This document shows, in pieces, positions 1-11,345 of a DNA stretch of 64,000 nucleotides (positions are counted from its first letter, which is position 1; each line of letters starts with the position of its first letter). The notes beneath the pieces are model-generated. The model was given only the letters and a program-made list of their open reading frames with translations, did not search any database and had not been told where the DNA came from. This DNA comes from Dromiciops gliroides (taxonomy: Eukaryota > Chordata > Mammalia > Microbiotheria > Microbiotheriidae): the NCBI RefSeq assembly GCF_019393635.1, contig NC_057863.1, positions 639,182,306 to 639,246,305 on the forward strand. Direction: 5' to 3'. The translations under genes and the position numbers were made by a program.

Positions 1-945
1 AATCAAAACTATATCCAGACATATGAAAAAGTGTTCTAAATCATTGATTAGAGAAATACAAATTAAAACAACTTTGAGGAACCACCCCACTTGTATCAGA
101 TTGGCTAAAATGATAGAAGGGGGAAATGACAAATGTTGGAAGGGATATAGAAAAATTGGGGCATTAATACACTATTGATGGGACTGTGAACTGATTCAAT
201 CATTTTGGATAGCAATCTGAAATTATGCCCACTGTATATCCCCTTTGACCCAGCAATACCGCTATTGAGTCTGTTTCCCAAGGTGATCAAGGGGGAAAAG
301 GAAAAGAACCTATTTGTTCTAAAAATATTTACAGCAGCTCTCTTTGTGGTGGCAAAGAACTGTAAATTGAGGGGATGCCCATCCATTGGGGAATGGCTGA
401 ACAAGTTGTGGTATATGATTGTGATGGAATACTATTGTGCTGTAAGAAATGATGAGTTTGTTGGTTTTAGAAAATCATGGAAAGACTTGCATGAAATAAT
501 GAAGGGTGAAATAAACAGAACCAAGAGAACACCATATACAGTAAGAGTATATTGTTCAGGGGCAGCTAGGTGGCGCAGTGGATAAAGCACCGGCCCTGGA
601 TTCAGGAGTTCCTGAGTTCAAATCTGGTCTCAGACACTTGATACTTACTGGCTGTGTGACCCTGGGCAAGTCACTTAACCCCCATTGCCCCACAAAAAAA
701 AATTTAAAAATAAAATAAAATGTTTAAAAAAAAAGAGTATATTGTTCAAGAATAATTGTGAACAACCAAGCTATTCTGATTGTTATAAATACTCAAATGA
801 AGGAAGATGCTGTTCACCTTCAGAGAAAGAAGAGAAGTATGCATAGGATGGTTTTTACATATATTTATAAATCAGTCTCAAACAGTCATCTTCTCTAGTG
901 CGGGGTGGGAAAGGATGAAGGGAGACAATCTGGGATTTAAAATGT
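1..945 (+). mobile_element. L1 3' end fragment
   Basis: The end of ORF2 and the 3' region of a marsupial L1. It shares the block around CTGATTCAATCATTTTGG and CCCTTTGACCCAGCAATAC with copies near 9990 and 18210. It is split by a SINE-A at 559-732. The apparent ORFs at 105-404 and 205-585 are translations of this decayed element. Confidence 0.75.
559..732 (+). mobile_element. SINE-A, subfamily A1
   Basis: Inserted in the L1 fragment with a perfect 16-bp TSD (AAGAGTATATTGTTCA at 543-558 and 733-748). Such a clean duplication indicates a young insertion. Confidence 0.93.
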
Positions 946-982
946 AACAAAAAGAAAGAAAGAAAGAAAAAACCAACTATGA

Positions 983-1405
983 GAATGGGCAGCTATGTAG
1001 TAGAGTGGATAGAGTGCCAGGCCTGGAAGTCAGGAAGACCTGAGTTCAAATCCAGCCTCAGATGTGTGACCTTGGGCAAGTTATTCGACCCTTTTTACCT
1101 GAGTTCCTTGTCTGTAAAATGAGCTAGAGAAGGCCATGGCAAACTATTCTAGTATCTTTGCAAAGAAAAACCCAAACTGGGGCAGGGGCGGGGAAGGGAG
1201 TAGCTAGAGGGTGAAAGCACCAGCCCTGGATTCAGGAGGACCTGAGTTCAAATCTGACCTCAGACACTTGACACTTACCAGCTATGTGACTCTGGGCAAG
1301 TCACTTAACCCTCATTGCCCCACAAAAAACAAAAACAAAAACAAACAAACAAACAAAAACCCAAATGGGGTCACAAGGAGTTGGACAGGACCTAACAACA
1401 ATGAC
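983..1405 (+). mobile_element. SINE-B split by a SINE-A
   Basis: The head is at 983, the CTGTAAAATGAG block near 1112, and the end (AATGGGGTCACAAGGAG) resumes at about 1363. The gap is a SINE-A. Confidence 0.75.
1190..1352 (+). mobile_element. SINE-A (A1) nested in SINE-B
   Basis: The tail is a CAAA-rich microsatellite. The host sequence AAACCCAAA is found on both sides. The 83-residue frame at 1211-1462 is a SINE translation. Confidence 0.85.
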
Positions 1406-1426
1406 AAAGGTGCTATTATTTTATAT

Positions 1427-1582
1427 TATATCCCCATTTCACAGTTGGGGAAACTGAGGTAGATAGAGGTGAAATGGTTTGCCCAGGATGACCCACATAG
1501 TAAGTGTCAGAAAGAGGATTTGAACTTGGGTCCTCTTGTCTCCAGGTCCAGGGTTCTAATCTATTGTGCCACCCAGATGCCT
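1427..1582 (-). repeat. MIR-type SINE relic
   Basis: Minus-strand core: CCCATTTCACAG, then GGAAACTGAGG, then GATTTGAACTTGGGTCCTC, ending CCACCCAGATGCC. Confidence 0.7.
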
Positions 1583-1852
1583 CTGAAACCAGTAAATAAG
1601 GAAAAGTGGAAGATTTGGGAGGAGGAAGGGAAAGTTGAAGGGGCAATCTCCTGGTGAACACAGGAGGAGCTGGGATCAAGGCTATTTGTAGAGGGGCTGA
1701 CCTTGACATGGAGAAGGGCCCCATCTATTGTCAGAGACTAAGGGAAGGAGGAAAGACTGGGGAGAGAGGACAAAGTGTTCTGAAATGAAGAGAAGGGGAG
1801 AAAAATGAGCTCTTGGCAAATGGCCTCCATTTTCTCCTTAAAATAAGATTGG

Positions 1853-2001
1853 GGGGCAGCTAGGTGGCACAGTGGATAGAGCACTGGCCCTGGAGTCAGG
1901 AGTACCTGAGTTCAAATCCAGCCTCAGACACTTAACACTTACTAGCTGTGTGACCTTGGGCAAGTCACTTAACCCCAATTGCCTCACTAAAAAAAAAAAA
2001 A
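1853..2001 (+). mobile_element. SINE-A, subfamily A2
   Basis: TSD AAGATTGG at 1845-1852 and 2002-2009. Confidence 0.9.
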
Positions 2002-2031
2002 AAGATTGGGTTCCTTAGTCAATATCACAGC

Positions 2032-2300
2032 TAGAGGCAGCAGGATGGCTCAGTGGATAGAAAGTTAGACCTGGAGTCAGGAAGGCCCGAGTTCAAATCC
2101 AGCCTCAGACACATACTGGCTGTTGTGAACCTGGGCAAGTCACTTAACATCTGTTTGCCTCAGTTTCCTCAACTGTAAAATGAAGATCATAAGAGCACCA
2201 ACCTTCCAGGGTTGTTGTGAGGATCAAATGAGATAATATTTGTAAAGTGCTTAGCACTGTGCCTGGCACATAGTAGGCATCATATAAATGCTTATTCCCT
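2032..2300 (+). repeat. Full-length MIR/Ther-1 CORE-SINE with L2-type tail
   Basis: All three modules are present: a tRNA-like head (CAGTGGATAGAAAG), the core (TCCTCAACTGTAAAATGAAG) and a tail shared with L2 (AGCACTGTGCCTGGCACATA). Confidence 0.8.
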
Positions 2301-2309
2301 TCCCTTCTG

Positions 2310-3280
2310 TCCTTTCTTCCTTCTTTCTCTGAAGTTTCAATGAAATTATTAGGGGACACTAGAAACAGACATTTGTATAGTGCCTTACATAAGTTGGAAA
2401 CCAATGACCACTAGCAGGTAGGAAATTCCTCGATGTTCCTCTCTTTAAGCCCGGGGGAAGCCATCACATCCCTGTGACCGGTGACCTAGATCCTCCAATT
2501 CCTAAGAGAGGGGGAGGAGGAGAGAGAGGCAAAGCCAGAGGAGCAGAATGTGAAACTGGAGGTGAGCACACCACATGGGCATGAGGATACCTCAAACCCA
2601 GTATCCAGGGAAAATGAGGCAAGTGTTCTGGAGTCCTAGGGGCAAGCAAGCAGAGTTCCTGGCAAGAAAGCAAAAGCAGAGATGCCAAGACAAGTGCCAT
2701 GGCTGAGCCCCATGCAGCAGATTTGGACAATTTGCCATTGCTGAGAACAGAACCAGTGATTCCTCACTTTCCCACCCTTTTCTTCCTTCCTACTCTCTCT
2801 CACTCTCTCTGTTCCCTAATTTCTCTGCTTGAGTTTGTTTTGCTGCTGTTTTAAGTTGTTTTTTCTAAAATAAAGATAACGATCTCTGTGCGTTTCATTT
2901 CTCAGGAGCAGATGATGAAAACCATTGGTGGCAAAGCACAGAGAGAGATTTTATGATAGTTAAGACCTTTCCTGGCCTGGGGGCTTGGAGCTGAACAGAA
3001 GAGATTTGTTTGTTCGTTGATTCCTGTTCTGGTCACTTCCCAGAGTCAGAAGAAAAACATGAATTTGGACACCCCTAGAGTTTAGCAGTTGTGGATGGGA
3101 GGCTGGGAGAATTGAAAGCTAGAATCTGAGATGGTGTCTCAGACACTTCCTCTTCCTATCTTTCCTTCTAACTACCAGCTTGAAAGGAAAACTAAGCCAC
3201 AGGCAAGGGTCAAAGCCCAGGGAGAATACCACTTCCCACATGGGGAAAATAATCATAGACTTACCCACCCCAACTAACCT
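2310..3280. other. Intergenic, mostly unassigned; contains an AATAAA
   Basis: No repeat I can name and no convincing coding frame. AATAAA at 2869-2874 follows a T-rich stretch, and CTCTGTGCG and TTTCATTTCTCAG follow it. It could be a polyadenylation signal of an upstream plus-strand gene, but it is equally likely by chance. Confidence 0.3.
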
Positions 3281-3287
3281 ATTAGAC

Positions 3288-3510
3288 ATGTTGTTCAGTC
3301 ATTTTTGTTGTGCTCAACTCTTGGTGACACCATTTGGGTTTTCTTGGCACAGATATTAAAGTTTGCCTTTTTTTTCTCCAGCTTACTTGAGGGAAATGAG
3401 GGAAATGAGGCTTAAGTGACTTGCCTACTAAGTTTCTGAGGCCAAATTTGAACTCAGATCTTCCTGACACCAGGCCTGGTGATCCGTCCACTGTGCCATC
3501 TAACTGCCTA
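3288..3510 (-). mobile_element. SINE-B, diverged
   Basis: Minus-strand copy: TGTTGTTCAGTCATTTTTG at the RTE-like end, CCATTTGGGTTTTCTTGGC in the middle, and GTGCCATCTAACTGCC at the head. Confidence 0.75.
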
Positions 3511-3514
3511 TATG

Positions 3515-3712
3515 TATTATCTTATTTTAGGCCCATAGTAGTCTTGTGAGGTCAGCAGTACCGGTATCGTTATTTCCATTTGGCAGATAAGGAAATCAAA
3601 GATCAAGAAGGTAAAATTACTTGTCCATGGTCTCACAGCTCAGACATACTGAAGGTAGAATTTAAACCCAGGCCTTTCTGATTCCAGGGAAAGCATTCTA
3701 TTCACAACAGGA
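3515..3712 (-). repeat. MIR relic
   Basis: Core ATTTGGCAGATAAGGAAA and tRNA-region GAATTTAAACCCAGGCC, both diverged from the other MIR copies. Confidence 0.65.
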
Positions 3713-4545
3713 CACTGCCTTTTGGGGTGTGGTGTTACTCTCTTTCCATCCCAAAGGGAGACAAAATGGATAAAATTAATTTAAAAAGGTCTTGCCCAGA
3801 GTTCAGCTTCAGATCAAAGCAGCCCAACTGGCCTGATTCCCACCCAGTCCAGATGTCTTTACTGCCCCAGAGTCACAGGCTCACAGAACTGGGAATGGGA
3901 AGGGACGTCGGCTACCACTAAGCCAACCCTTGTTTGAAAGGAACTCCCTTATAACATACCTGACAATTGGTAGGAGACCCCCACAGAGAGGGACTCCTCC
4001 CCGCTTCCCAGGGAAGCAGACTATTCTCCTTTAGGATGGTAGTCATCACTAGGAGCCTGAATTTGAGCCTCTTTATACCTTCCACCATCCACTTCGGGCT
4101 CTGCCTTCCGGGGCCAAATATTCCTTCAACTGGTATAGGCTCAGGGGATTCACAGAGAAACACAACTAGTTAGGCTGGTCCTGGAGGCCAGCTTGTTCAG
4201 TGCCTGCAGGGACCAGGCCAGGAGGCCAGGAGAGCTTGGATTGCATGTCAGGGAGGGCAGGGCCTGCCAACTTTGAGATAGAGAAAGAGCACAATGAGAC
4301 CACAGCTCTGAGTGGGAATTATTGCTTCAGGAGAGGAGGTAACTCATGCTGGAGGGTCCGGCCCACGCGTGTGCCCCCAGAAGCAACTGGACGGGAAAGG
4401 CCCAGGGGTCATTGGGCAGTGCAGGACAGAGACTGGCAGAAAACTAGGAGGCAAAGTAGGAGAACAGGTGGTCATGGTGGGAAAGAAGGGAAGTTACCTG
4501 GCTGAGGATCAGCACCCTGGGGGAAAGGCCTAGGCACCTTATGCT
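3713..4545. other. Intergenic, unassigned
   Basis: No gene recognised. Short overlapping open frames occur in several phases on both strands with no shared codon signal. Confidence 0.5.
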
Positions 4546-4552
4546 ACTTATA

Positions 4553-4574
<22 letters not shown>

Positions 4575-4583
<9 letters not shown>

Positions 4584-4720
4584 CTTTTGGTGAGGCAATT
4601 GGGGTTAAGTGACTTGCCCAGGGTCACACAGCTAGTGTTAAGTGTCTGAGGTCGGATTTGAACTCAGGTCCTCCTGAATCCAGGGCCAGTGCTCTGTCCA
4701 CTGCACCACCTAGCTGCCCC
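4575..4720 (-). mobile_element. SINE-A, mixed A1/A2
   Basis: A2 tail (CAATTGGGG) with an A1 head (CCTGAATCC). The T-rich end adjoins a (TC)n run at 4551-4574 that has grown inside the target site; ACTTATA is repeated on both sides. Confidence 0.9.
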
Positions 4721-4786
4721 ACTTATAGCTCTCTTAATTCCAGTGCCTTCCATCTGTTATCTCCTATTTATCCTGCATATAGCTGG

Positions 4787-4787
<1 letters not shown>

Positions 4788-4822
<35 letters not shown>
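4788..4822. repeat. (GT)n microsatellite
   Basis: About 17 uninterrupted GT units just before an L2 tail. Confidence 0.95.
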
Positions 4823-4824
<2 letters not shown>

Positions 4825-4833
4825 CCCATATTA

Positions 4834-5137
4834 GATTATAGGGACCAGCTTTTGCCTCTTTGTATACCCAGTGCTTAGCCAAGCCCCTGGACTATAGTAG
4901 GTGCTTAATAAATATTTATTGATTAATTGATACTATATTATAAGACCATAGATTTAAAGGGAGAAGAGACCCTAGGGGTCACTTAATAAATATTTCTTGA
5001 TTAAATTGTACCATACCATAGGACCATAGATTTAAAGGGGGAAGAGGCCCTAGGGGTCACTTAATAAATATTTATTGATTAATTAATACCATACCATAGG
5101 ACCACAGATTTAAAGAAGGAAGGGACCCTGGGTGGGG
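4834..5137 (+). repeat. L2 3' end with 78-bp tandem triplication
   Basis: An L2-type end (GTGCTTAATAAATATTTATT) followed by a 78-bp unit in three copies, phased at 4904, 4982 and 5060. Each carries CTTAATAAATATTT, then CATAGATTTAAAG or CACAGATTTAAAG, then GACCCTAGGGGTC or a close variant. The copies differ by a few substitutions. Confidence 0.85.
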
Positions 5138-5449
5138 AGGGTCATCTAATCCAATCCCCTTACTTTCAGATGAGAAAATGGGGATCTAGAGGCCTACATC
5201 AGTGTAAATCTATTTTTCCTTTTCCCGGAAGCCTATTTGATCTGCAGGGTGGGGAAAGTCTCTTACACAATCCAACCTTGAGCAACCTCAAGGGGAAGTA
5301 CAGGCACTAAGAACAACTTCCCACCCAGACTCTGGGCTGGAGGAGGAGGGTAGGTGGAGGTGCAGGCTGATGGGGTCCCAAGAGCAGGGTCAACCTCTGG
5401 GGCAAAGGGGGGAGGGTAAAAGGGGTTTCTCCCTCCTCCTATTCTCTTT

Positions 5450-5605
5450 TTTGTTTGGTTTTTGGTTTTTGTGGGGCAATTGGGGTTAAGTGACTTGCCC
5501 AGGGTCACCCAGCTAGTAAGTGTTAAGTGTCTGAGGTCAGATTTGAACTCAGGTCCTCCTGAATCCAGGGCTGGTGCTCTATCCACTGCACCACCTAGCT
5601 ACCCC
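5450..5605 (-). mobile_element. SINE-A, mixed A1/A2
   Basis: TSD CTCCTATTCTCTTT at 5436-5449 and 5606-5619. The two ~107-residue frames overlapping it are translations of the repeat. Confidence 0.92.
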
Positions 5606-5834
5606 CTCCTATTCTCTTTAAAACACTTTGTGATAAGGACAAAGGAGAGAGCTCAACTTTCTACCTCTGGTCATCGGTGGACATGTCACCTCCCCCAAGA
5701 AAAATGGAAGCTCTTAGGAGACAGGGATTGTCTCATGTATGTCTTGGCTTCTCCAACACAAAGGAGACAGTCAGAGCAATGAAATCGTATGTCCTCGTAT
5801 CTCCTGACTCCACATCCCCTGAGCACAGTGCCTT

Positions 5835-6130
5835 CAGGCCAACGTCAATCAAACATTTCCCAAGCACACCACTGTGTGCCAGGCACCATACTAAACACTG
5901 GGGGTATGAAAAGAGGCAAAAGACAGTCCCTGCCCTCCAGGAGCTTACAATCTAATAGAGGACACAACATGAAAACAAATATAAACAAAGCAAGCACTGT
6001 ACAGGATACATAGGAAATAATTAATCGAGAGAAGGTGCTGGCATGAAGCAGGGCTAGGGAAGGCTTCCTGGAGAAGCCATCAGAGGAGAGGAGAGAAAGC
6101 AGTCTAGGCATTCATTAAAGAGTTAAAAAG
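5835..6130 (+). repeat. Ancient interspersed repeat (family not assigned)
   Basis: Recurs several times in this window with the block ACAGTCCCTGCCCTCCAGGA, then GCTTACAATCTAAT, then GGCTTCCTGGAGAAG. Other copies are near 20290, 26480, 35750, 47180, 55450 and 59790. Possibly L2-related. Confidence 0.6.
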
Positions 6131-6197
6131 AGCATGAGGGATTATCTCTTGCCTTGCTTTGTCTCCCCAGCGTTTAGCTCAGAAACTCGCTCATCAT

Positions 6198-6442
6198 GTT
6201 GTTATTCAGTTGTTTTCAGTCATGTCTGACTCTTTCCGTGACCCCATTTGGGGTTTTCTAGGCAAAGATGCTGGGGCAGTTGGCCATTTCCTTCTCCAGC
6301 TCATTTTACAAGCTGAGGAAACTGAGGCAAACAGGGTGAAGTGACTTTCCCAGGGTCACACAGCTAGAAAGTATCTAAGGCCAGATTTGAACTCCTTGAC
6401 TCCAGGTCCCTCAATCTATTTACTTTGCCACCTAGCTGCCCC
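6198..6442 (-). mobile_element. SINE-B, full length
   Basis: Well preserved from TGTTGTTATTCAGTTGTTTT to CCACCTAGCTGCCCC. An L2-type end follows at 6443-6490. Confidence 0.85.
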
Positions 6443-6489
6443 TTGGCACATAATAGGTGCTTTATAAATGTTGACTGACTGACTTCCAA

Positions 6490-7030
6490 ATGAGGCAACC
6501 TGAAGAGTGAGATTCTGTTTCATTCCCTCTTGGCTACCTTTAATCCCATTCCATGTTAGATTAAACAGGCTATATACCTTACTGGCACTTACTTGGCTGG
6601 ACACAAAATCTGGCATGGCCTCTGGCTCCTGTATTTATGGGGGGCTCATGGTCCAGTCCTTTCTAAGTGCACAAGGTTGCAGCCTTATCAGCTATTGCTT
6701 CATCAAAGAACAGGAAAGAACAAATTCAAAGAAGCAACAGAGAAGCAGGTGCCTTTCATGTGTGACATATTGGCAGCCCAGTAAGGAAGGTAGGCAGCTG
6801 ACAGGGGAAGGCAGATGCCCTCCTTTGACTCCCTCCCACAGCCACCTTCTTGGTCTCGTGGAAGCTTTGAGTCAGAGAGGGCTCGTGGTCCTTCTCCCAT
6901 TCTCTTCCTCCTATCCAATTCTGGTCCTGGCTCATTGCCTTTTTGTAATATTGCTCCAATCTATATGAAGCAATAGATTAGCTCAATGGATGTCCATCCC
7001 ATCTATCACATGATAACCATCTAGACTTTG
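6490..7030. other. Intergenic, unassigned
   Basis: The 153-residue plus-strand frame at 6507-6968 overlaps competing frames on both strands, has no recognised motif, and begins inside sequence next to a repeat. I see no gene. Confidence 0.45.
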
Positions 7031-7285
7031 TTGATGTTGTTCAGTCATGCCTGACTCTTTGTGATTCTGCATCAGGTCTTCTTGACACCTCTGGTATTTC
7101 TTTGCTATGTCACCCTGAGTTAGTCAATTCACATCTCTGAGTTTAAGTTCCCCATTGGCATAACTCCAAAATAATTCTCTCCTGCAGTCCACATGTTCCC
7201 AGGCTCACGGTTGATTAAAAGATCCAGAGAACACAAGATTCTAGTCTGCAAATTGTTTGGTTTTTTTAAAAAAACATTTAATCTA

Positions 7286-7438
7286 GGGGCAGCTAGGTGG
7301 CGCAGTGGATAGAGCACCGGCCCTGGAGTCAGGAGGACCTGAGTTCAAATCCGGCCTCAGACACTTAACACTTACTAGCTGTGTGACCCTAGGCAAGTCA
7401 CTTAACCCCAATTGCCTCACTAAAAAAAAAAAAAACAA
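7286..7438 (+). mobile_element. SINE-A, subfamily A2
   Basis: Close to consensus. ATTTAATCT is repeated at 7276-7284 and after the A-tail. Confidence 0.93.
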
Positions 7439-7639
7439 CCATTTAATCTGGTAGCATAAGACTGTCCTTAAATCTTTCTTTGAATGAGGTGTCCTGCTTG
7501 CTTATGTTAAAATCATACAAGATTCTCTGAAAGATGCTACCATATCAGTGCCTGTGTTTACAGACCCTGTTATCAAGCAAAGCAGAAAAGAGGAAGATAG
7601 CTTAAAAAATGTTTGTTGGTTGGTTGACTTAACTCTAGG

Positions 7640-7960
7640 ATTCTTTGCATGGTGTGGTATGGCTGTATGTGGGCCATGGATGGAGAGCCAGGCTCTGAGG
7701 GATTTCAGGTGACCCAAAGGGCAATGGAGACAAACATGGCAGACCTATAGGGACATTTGGCAGCACATTGCCAAAGTTGATACTTACAGGTATTGTTGTT
7801 AAAGATGTTGTACAGGGAATGTAGAACCAGAAAAGGAGTTGGGGGCAGAGGCAGTCAGGAATATAGAGAGAAGGCCAACAAGTAGACAACCCTGGGACCC
7901 ACTGAACATTGACAGAGATAGAAGAAGAATACTGTGGGTGGCTTCTATGGAGTCACAGGA
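7640..7960 (-). other. Degraded minus-strand coding-like relic
   Basis: Reading the minus strand, a hydrophobic leader-like segment (LLVGLLSIFLTASA, about 7865-7910) is followed in shifted frames by a Cys-rich, Trp-containing stretch. The layout recalls the start of a secreted or envelope glycoprotein, but stops and frameshifts interrupt it. An ERV env remnant is one possibility; chance is another. Confidence 0.2.
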
Positions 7961-8405
7961 AGACAGGAACAATTTTACATCAAATGTGGCCGAGAAAACG
8001 TACAGCACCAATGTTTAACTCTGATTGACTTAGCTCTTCTCAGCAATACAACGATCCAAGACAATTCCAAAAGACTCATGATGGCAAATGCCCTTCACAT
8101 CCAGAGAAAGAACTATGGAGACTTAATGAAGAACAAAGCATACTATTTTCACTTTCTTTGTTTATTTTTTGTGGGTTTTTTTCCTTTTGTTCAATTTCTT
8201 CTTTCACAACATGACTAATGTGGAAATATGTTTTCCATGATTGCACATGTATGACCTATATCAGATTGCTTGGTGTTTTGAGGAGGAGGGGAAGGTAGGA
8301 GGAAGAAAAATTTGGAACATAAAGTCTTTCTAAAAATGAATGTTGAAAATTCTCTTTACATGTAATTGGGAAAAAAAAGAAAATGCTAATAAATAAATAA
8401 ATAAA
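7960..8405 (+). mobile_element. L1 3' UTR fragment
   Basis: Contains ACAACATGACTAATGTGGAA, the GGAGGAGGGGAAGGTAGGAGG stretch and AATGAATGTTGAAAATTC, all shared with the copy ending near 10680. It ends in a short (AAAT)n run. Confidence 0.8.
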
Positions 8406-8532
8406 TAAGAAAATGCATAGCACCAAGGAACCACTCCATAGTAGATAAAACTATGAGTAGTTATCAAAAAAATAGCAAACAATGAACCTAGGAAAATAAA
8501 CTCAAAATCACTGAGAGTAAGAGAAATCAGCC

Positions 8533-8700
8533 GGGGTAGCTAAGTGGTGCAGTGGATAAAATACTGGCCCTGGAGTCAGGAGGACCTGAGTTCAAATTCA
8601 GCCTCAGACAACTTGCCACTTACTAGCTGTGTGACCCTGGGCAAGTCACTTAACCCTCATTTCCCCACAAAAAAAAAGAAAAGAAAAGAAAAAAGAAAGA
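8533..8700 (+). mobile_element. SINE-A, A1-like
   Basis: Diverged head (GGGGTAGCTAAGTGGTGCAG); the tail is an AAAGA-rich microsatellite. Confidence 0.9.
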
Positions 8701-8959
8701 AAGAAAAATCAGTCAATCAATCAGCAGTGATCTGTGCCTTCCAGGCACTGTGATTAGCACCTGAGACAGAGTCTTTGACCTCAAGGACCCCACATTGAGA
8801 GGGCAGTCTTGGGACTGTCCCCATAAGGAGACATACTTGATGTTGCTAGAAAAGCAACTCATTTCCCTGAAGATCTGTGCCTGCAGGATAACTAGAAGAG
8901 TGCCACGTCTAGGTTTTGGCTTCTCTGTCCTAAGGTTCTGAGCCATTCTGTCTTGATTC

Positions 8960-9400
8960 TCCTTCAGAGAGAACTCTTACCACTCAACCTGAATCTTTCA
9001 TGATAGGAGGTTATTACAATTCCTCTCTATGGATGGGTCTGGGAACTCCAGGATGACTGCAGGAATTCTCCCCATCTCCATCCAGGAGGCTGGGCCATGT
9101 AACCCAACCTCTCTTGGAGCCATATGGTTGAGAGCACACATTGTGCTTCTGCCCCAGAATTGCCATCATTGGCTCTCCCATCCCTTTTCACACCCAGTCC
9201 TGGTCCAAGGTCCACTCTTAGGTCTCTCTAGCTTCTGCTCTCTGCTCAGCTCTCCCTTACTCTCTCTATACAGAACAAAGGTTCCAACTGATGCCTTTGA
9301 TTGATCTAAAGCAAGGCTTGGCTTCTGCCCACAATCAGCCCAAGTCCACCGATTTATCCAAATCTCTGAGACTCCATAATAATAAATGACATTTACAGAG
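8960..9400. other. Intergenic, unassigned
   Basis: No repeat or gene recognised; the frames at 9027-9304 are on opposite strands and mutually exclusive. Confidence 0.45.
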
Positions 9401-9837
9401 AAGTTTAAAGTTTGCAAAGTCCTTTATATATGCTATCTCATTTCAATGAACGAATGAAAGAATGAAGTGAATGCAAAAACATACAATAAATGCTGGAGAG
9501 TAGAGAATACAAACAATGGGTGACAGAAAGGCTACTTCCATTATCACTGATACTGACATTATGTTATTTGAACCTTACAATAGACCTGTGAGAGTAACAG
9601 GAGCCAGAACCAAAAAAGATCTCAGTTTAGATTGCTCCTTCATAACCTACTATATGATCTTATACAAGTGACGTTAAGCACTGTGCTAGGCACCAGAGAG
9701 ACAAGGGAAAAAAAAGTCTCTGCCTTCATAGAGTTTATGTTCTATTGGGAGGGGGAGGGGAGAGGGGATATAATGTATATTTAAATAAGTAAACACCAAG
9801 TAGATACAAAGTTATTTCAAGAGGGAAGACCAATTCT

Positions 9838-10680
9838 TAGTAACTATTGATTAGAAAAATGCAAATTAAAACAACTCTCAGGTACCACCTCACACCTAGA
9901 AGATTGGCTAATATGACAGGAAAAGAAAAATTATAAATGTTGGAGAAGATGTGGAAAAATTGGAACACTAATGCATTGGTGGAGATGTAAATTCATCCAA
10001 CCATTCTGGAGAACAATTTGGAACTATGCCCAAAGGGCTATAAAACTGTGCATACCCTTTGACCCAGCAATTCCATTACTAGGTCTATATTCCAAAGAGA
10101 TCATAAAAAAGGAAAAATGACCCACATGTACAAAAATATTTATAGCAGCTCTTTTTGTGGTGGCAAAGACTTGGAAATTGAGGAGATGTCCATCAACTGG
10201 AGAATGGCTGAACAAGTTGTGGTAAAATACTTACATGAACTGATGCTGAGTGAAGTGAACAGAACCAGGAGAACACTGTACATTGAACAATAATAGCAAC
10301 TTTGTGTGATGATCAACTGTGATAGACTTAGCTCTTTTCAATAATACAGTGATCCAAGACAATTCTAAAAGATTCATGATGGAAAAGGCCCTCCACATTC
10401 AGAGAAAGAACTAATGGAGTCTGAATGTAGATCAAAGATCACTTTCTTTGTTTTGTGTGTTTGTGTCTATGTTTCCTTTTGTCTGATTTCTTCTTTTACA
10501 ACATGACTAATATGGAAATATGTTTTACATGATTGCACATGTTTAACCTATATAAGATTGTTTGCTGTCTTGGGGAGAAGAGAAGGGAGAAAAATTTAGA
10601 ACTCAAAGTTTTATAAAAAATGAATGTTGAGAATTGTTTTTACATATAACTGGAAAAAATAAAATATTTACATTAAAAAA
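9838..10680 (+). mobile_element. L1 3' end
   Basis: Runs from CAAATTAAAACAACTCTCAG through CCCTTTGACCCAGCAATTCC to AACTGGAAAAAATAAAATAT. It is the cleanest L1 3' UTR in the window. The minus-strand frame at 10024-10215 is its shadow. Confidence 0.85.
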
Positions 10681-11197
10681 GAGACGAGACTAAGTACTAT
10701 ATGTCTCAGCACACAGCATATTGTAGGTGCTTACTAAATGTTTCTTGAATGAATGAACAAGTTTTTGTGTGTGTACTTTGGTCTCACCTGCTCACACTGG
10801 CTAGGGATCCAAAGACAAACATGAAATAGTGCCTGTACTTAAGGACACAATGTAGGTGTTCAATAAATATTTGTTGACTTTAAAAAAAAAAAAAGAGGGG
10901 AGAACAATGACACCTGGACGGAATCAGGCAGGAAGTAGTACCTAGCAGGAAGTTATGTATTCTATAGGTCAGAGGTGAGGAGGGAGTGCATTCCAGGTAT
11001 AATGGCTGGAGGTCATTGTAGAAAATGCTGGGGACCTGTTTCTTGGAGAAGGGACAACTGGTACATACATGCACATCAGTTGTTGGCCTACCTGGGTGTT
11101 AGGAGCAGTCTTTTCCATTTGCTGTATAGCCTAAACTGACCATGTTTTTAAAACTTCCTGGCTGAACATAGCCTTCCTTTCTCTTTCATGCCTTTTT

Positions 11198-11345
11198 TGG
11201 GGGGGGGGGGGGTAAGGCAATTGGGGTTAAGTGACTTGCCCAGGGTCACACAGCTAATAAGTATTAATTGTCTGAGGCCAGATTTGAACTCAGGTCCTCC
11301 TGAATCCAGGGCCGGTGCTCCATCCACTGCACCACCTAGCTGCCA
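11198..11345 (-). mobile_element. SINE-A, mixed
   Basis: CTCTTTCATGCCTTTT is repeated at 11181-11196 and just after the element. The T-tail end has mutated into a long G run. Confidence 0.92.

Noticed and set aside
559..732. SINE heads considered as tRNA genes
   Set aside because: They keep A- and B-box-like motifs (GTGGATAAAGC, GAGTTCAAATC) but have no cloverleaf ending and occur as dispersed A-tailed copies with target-site duplications.
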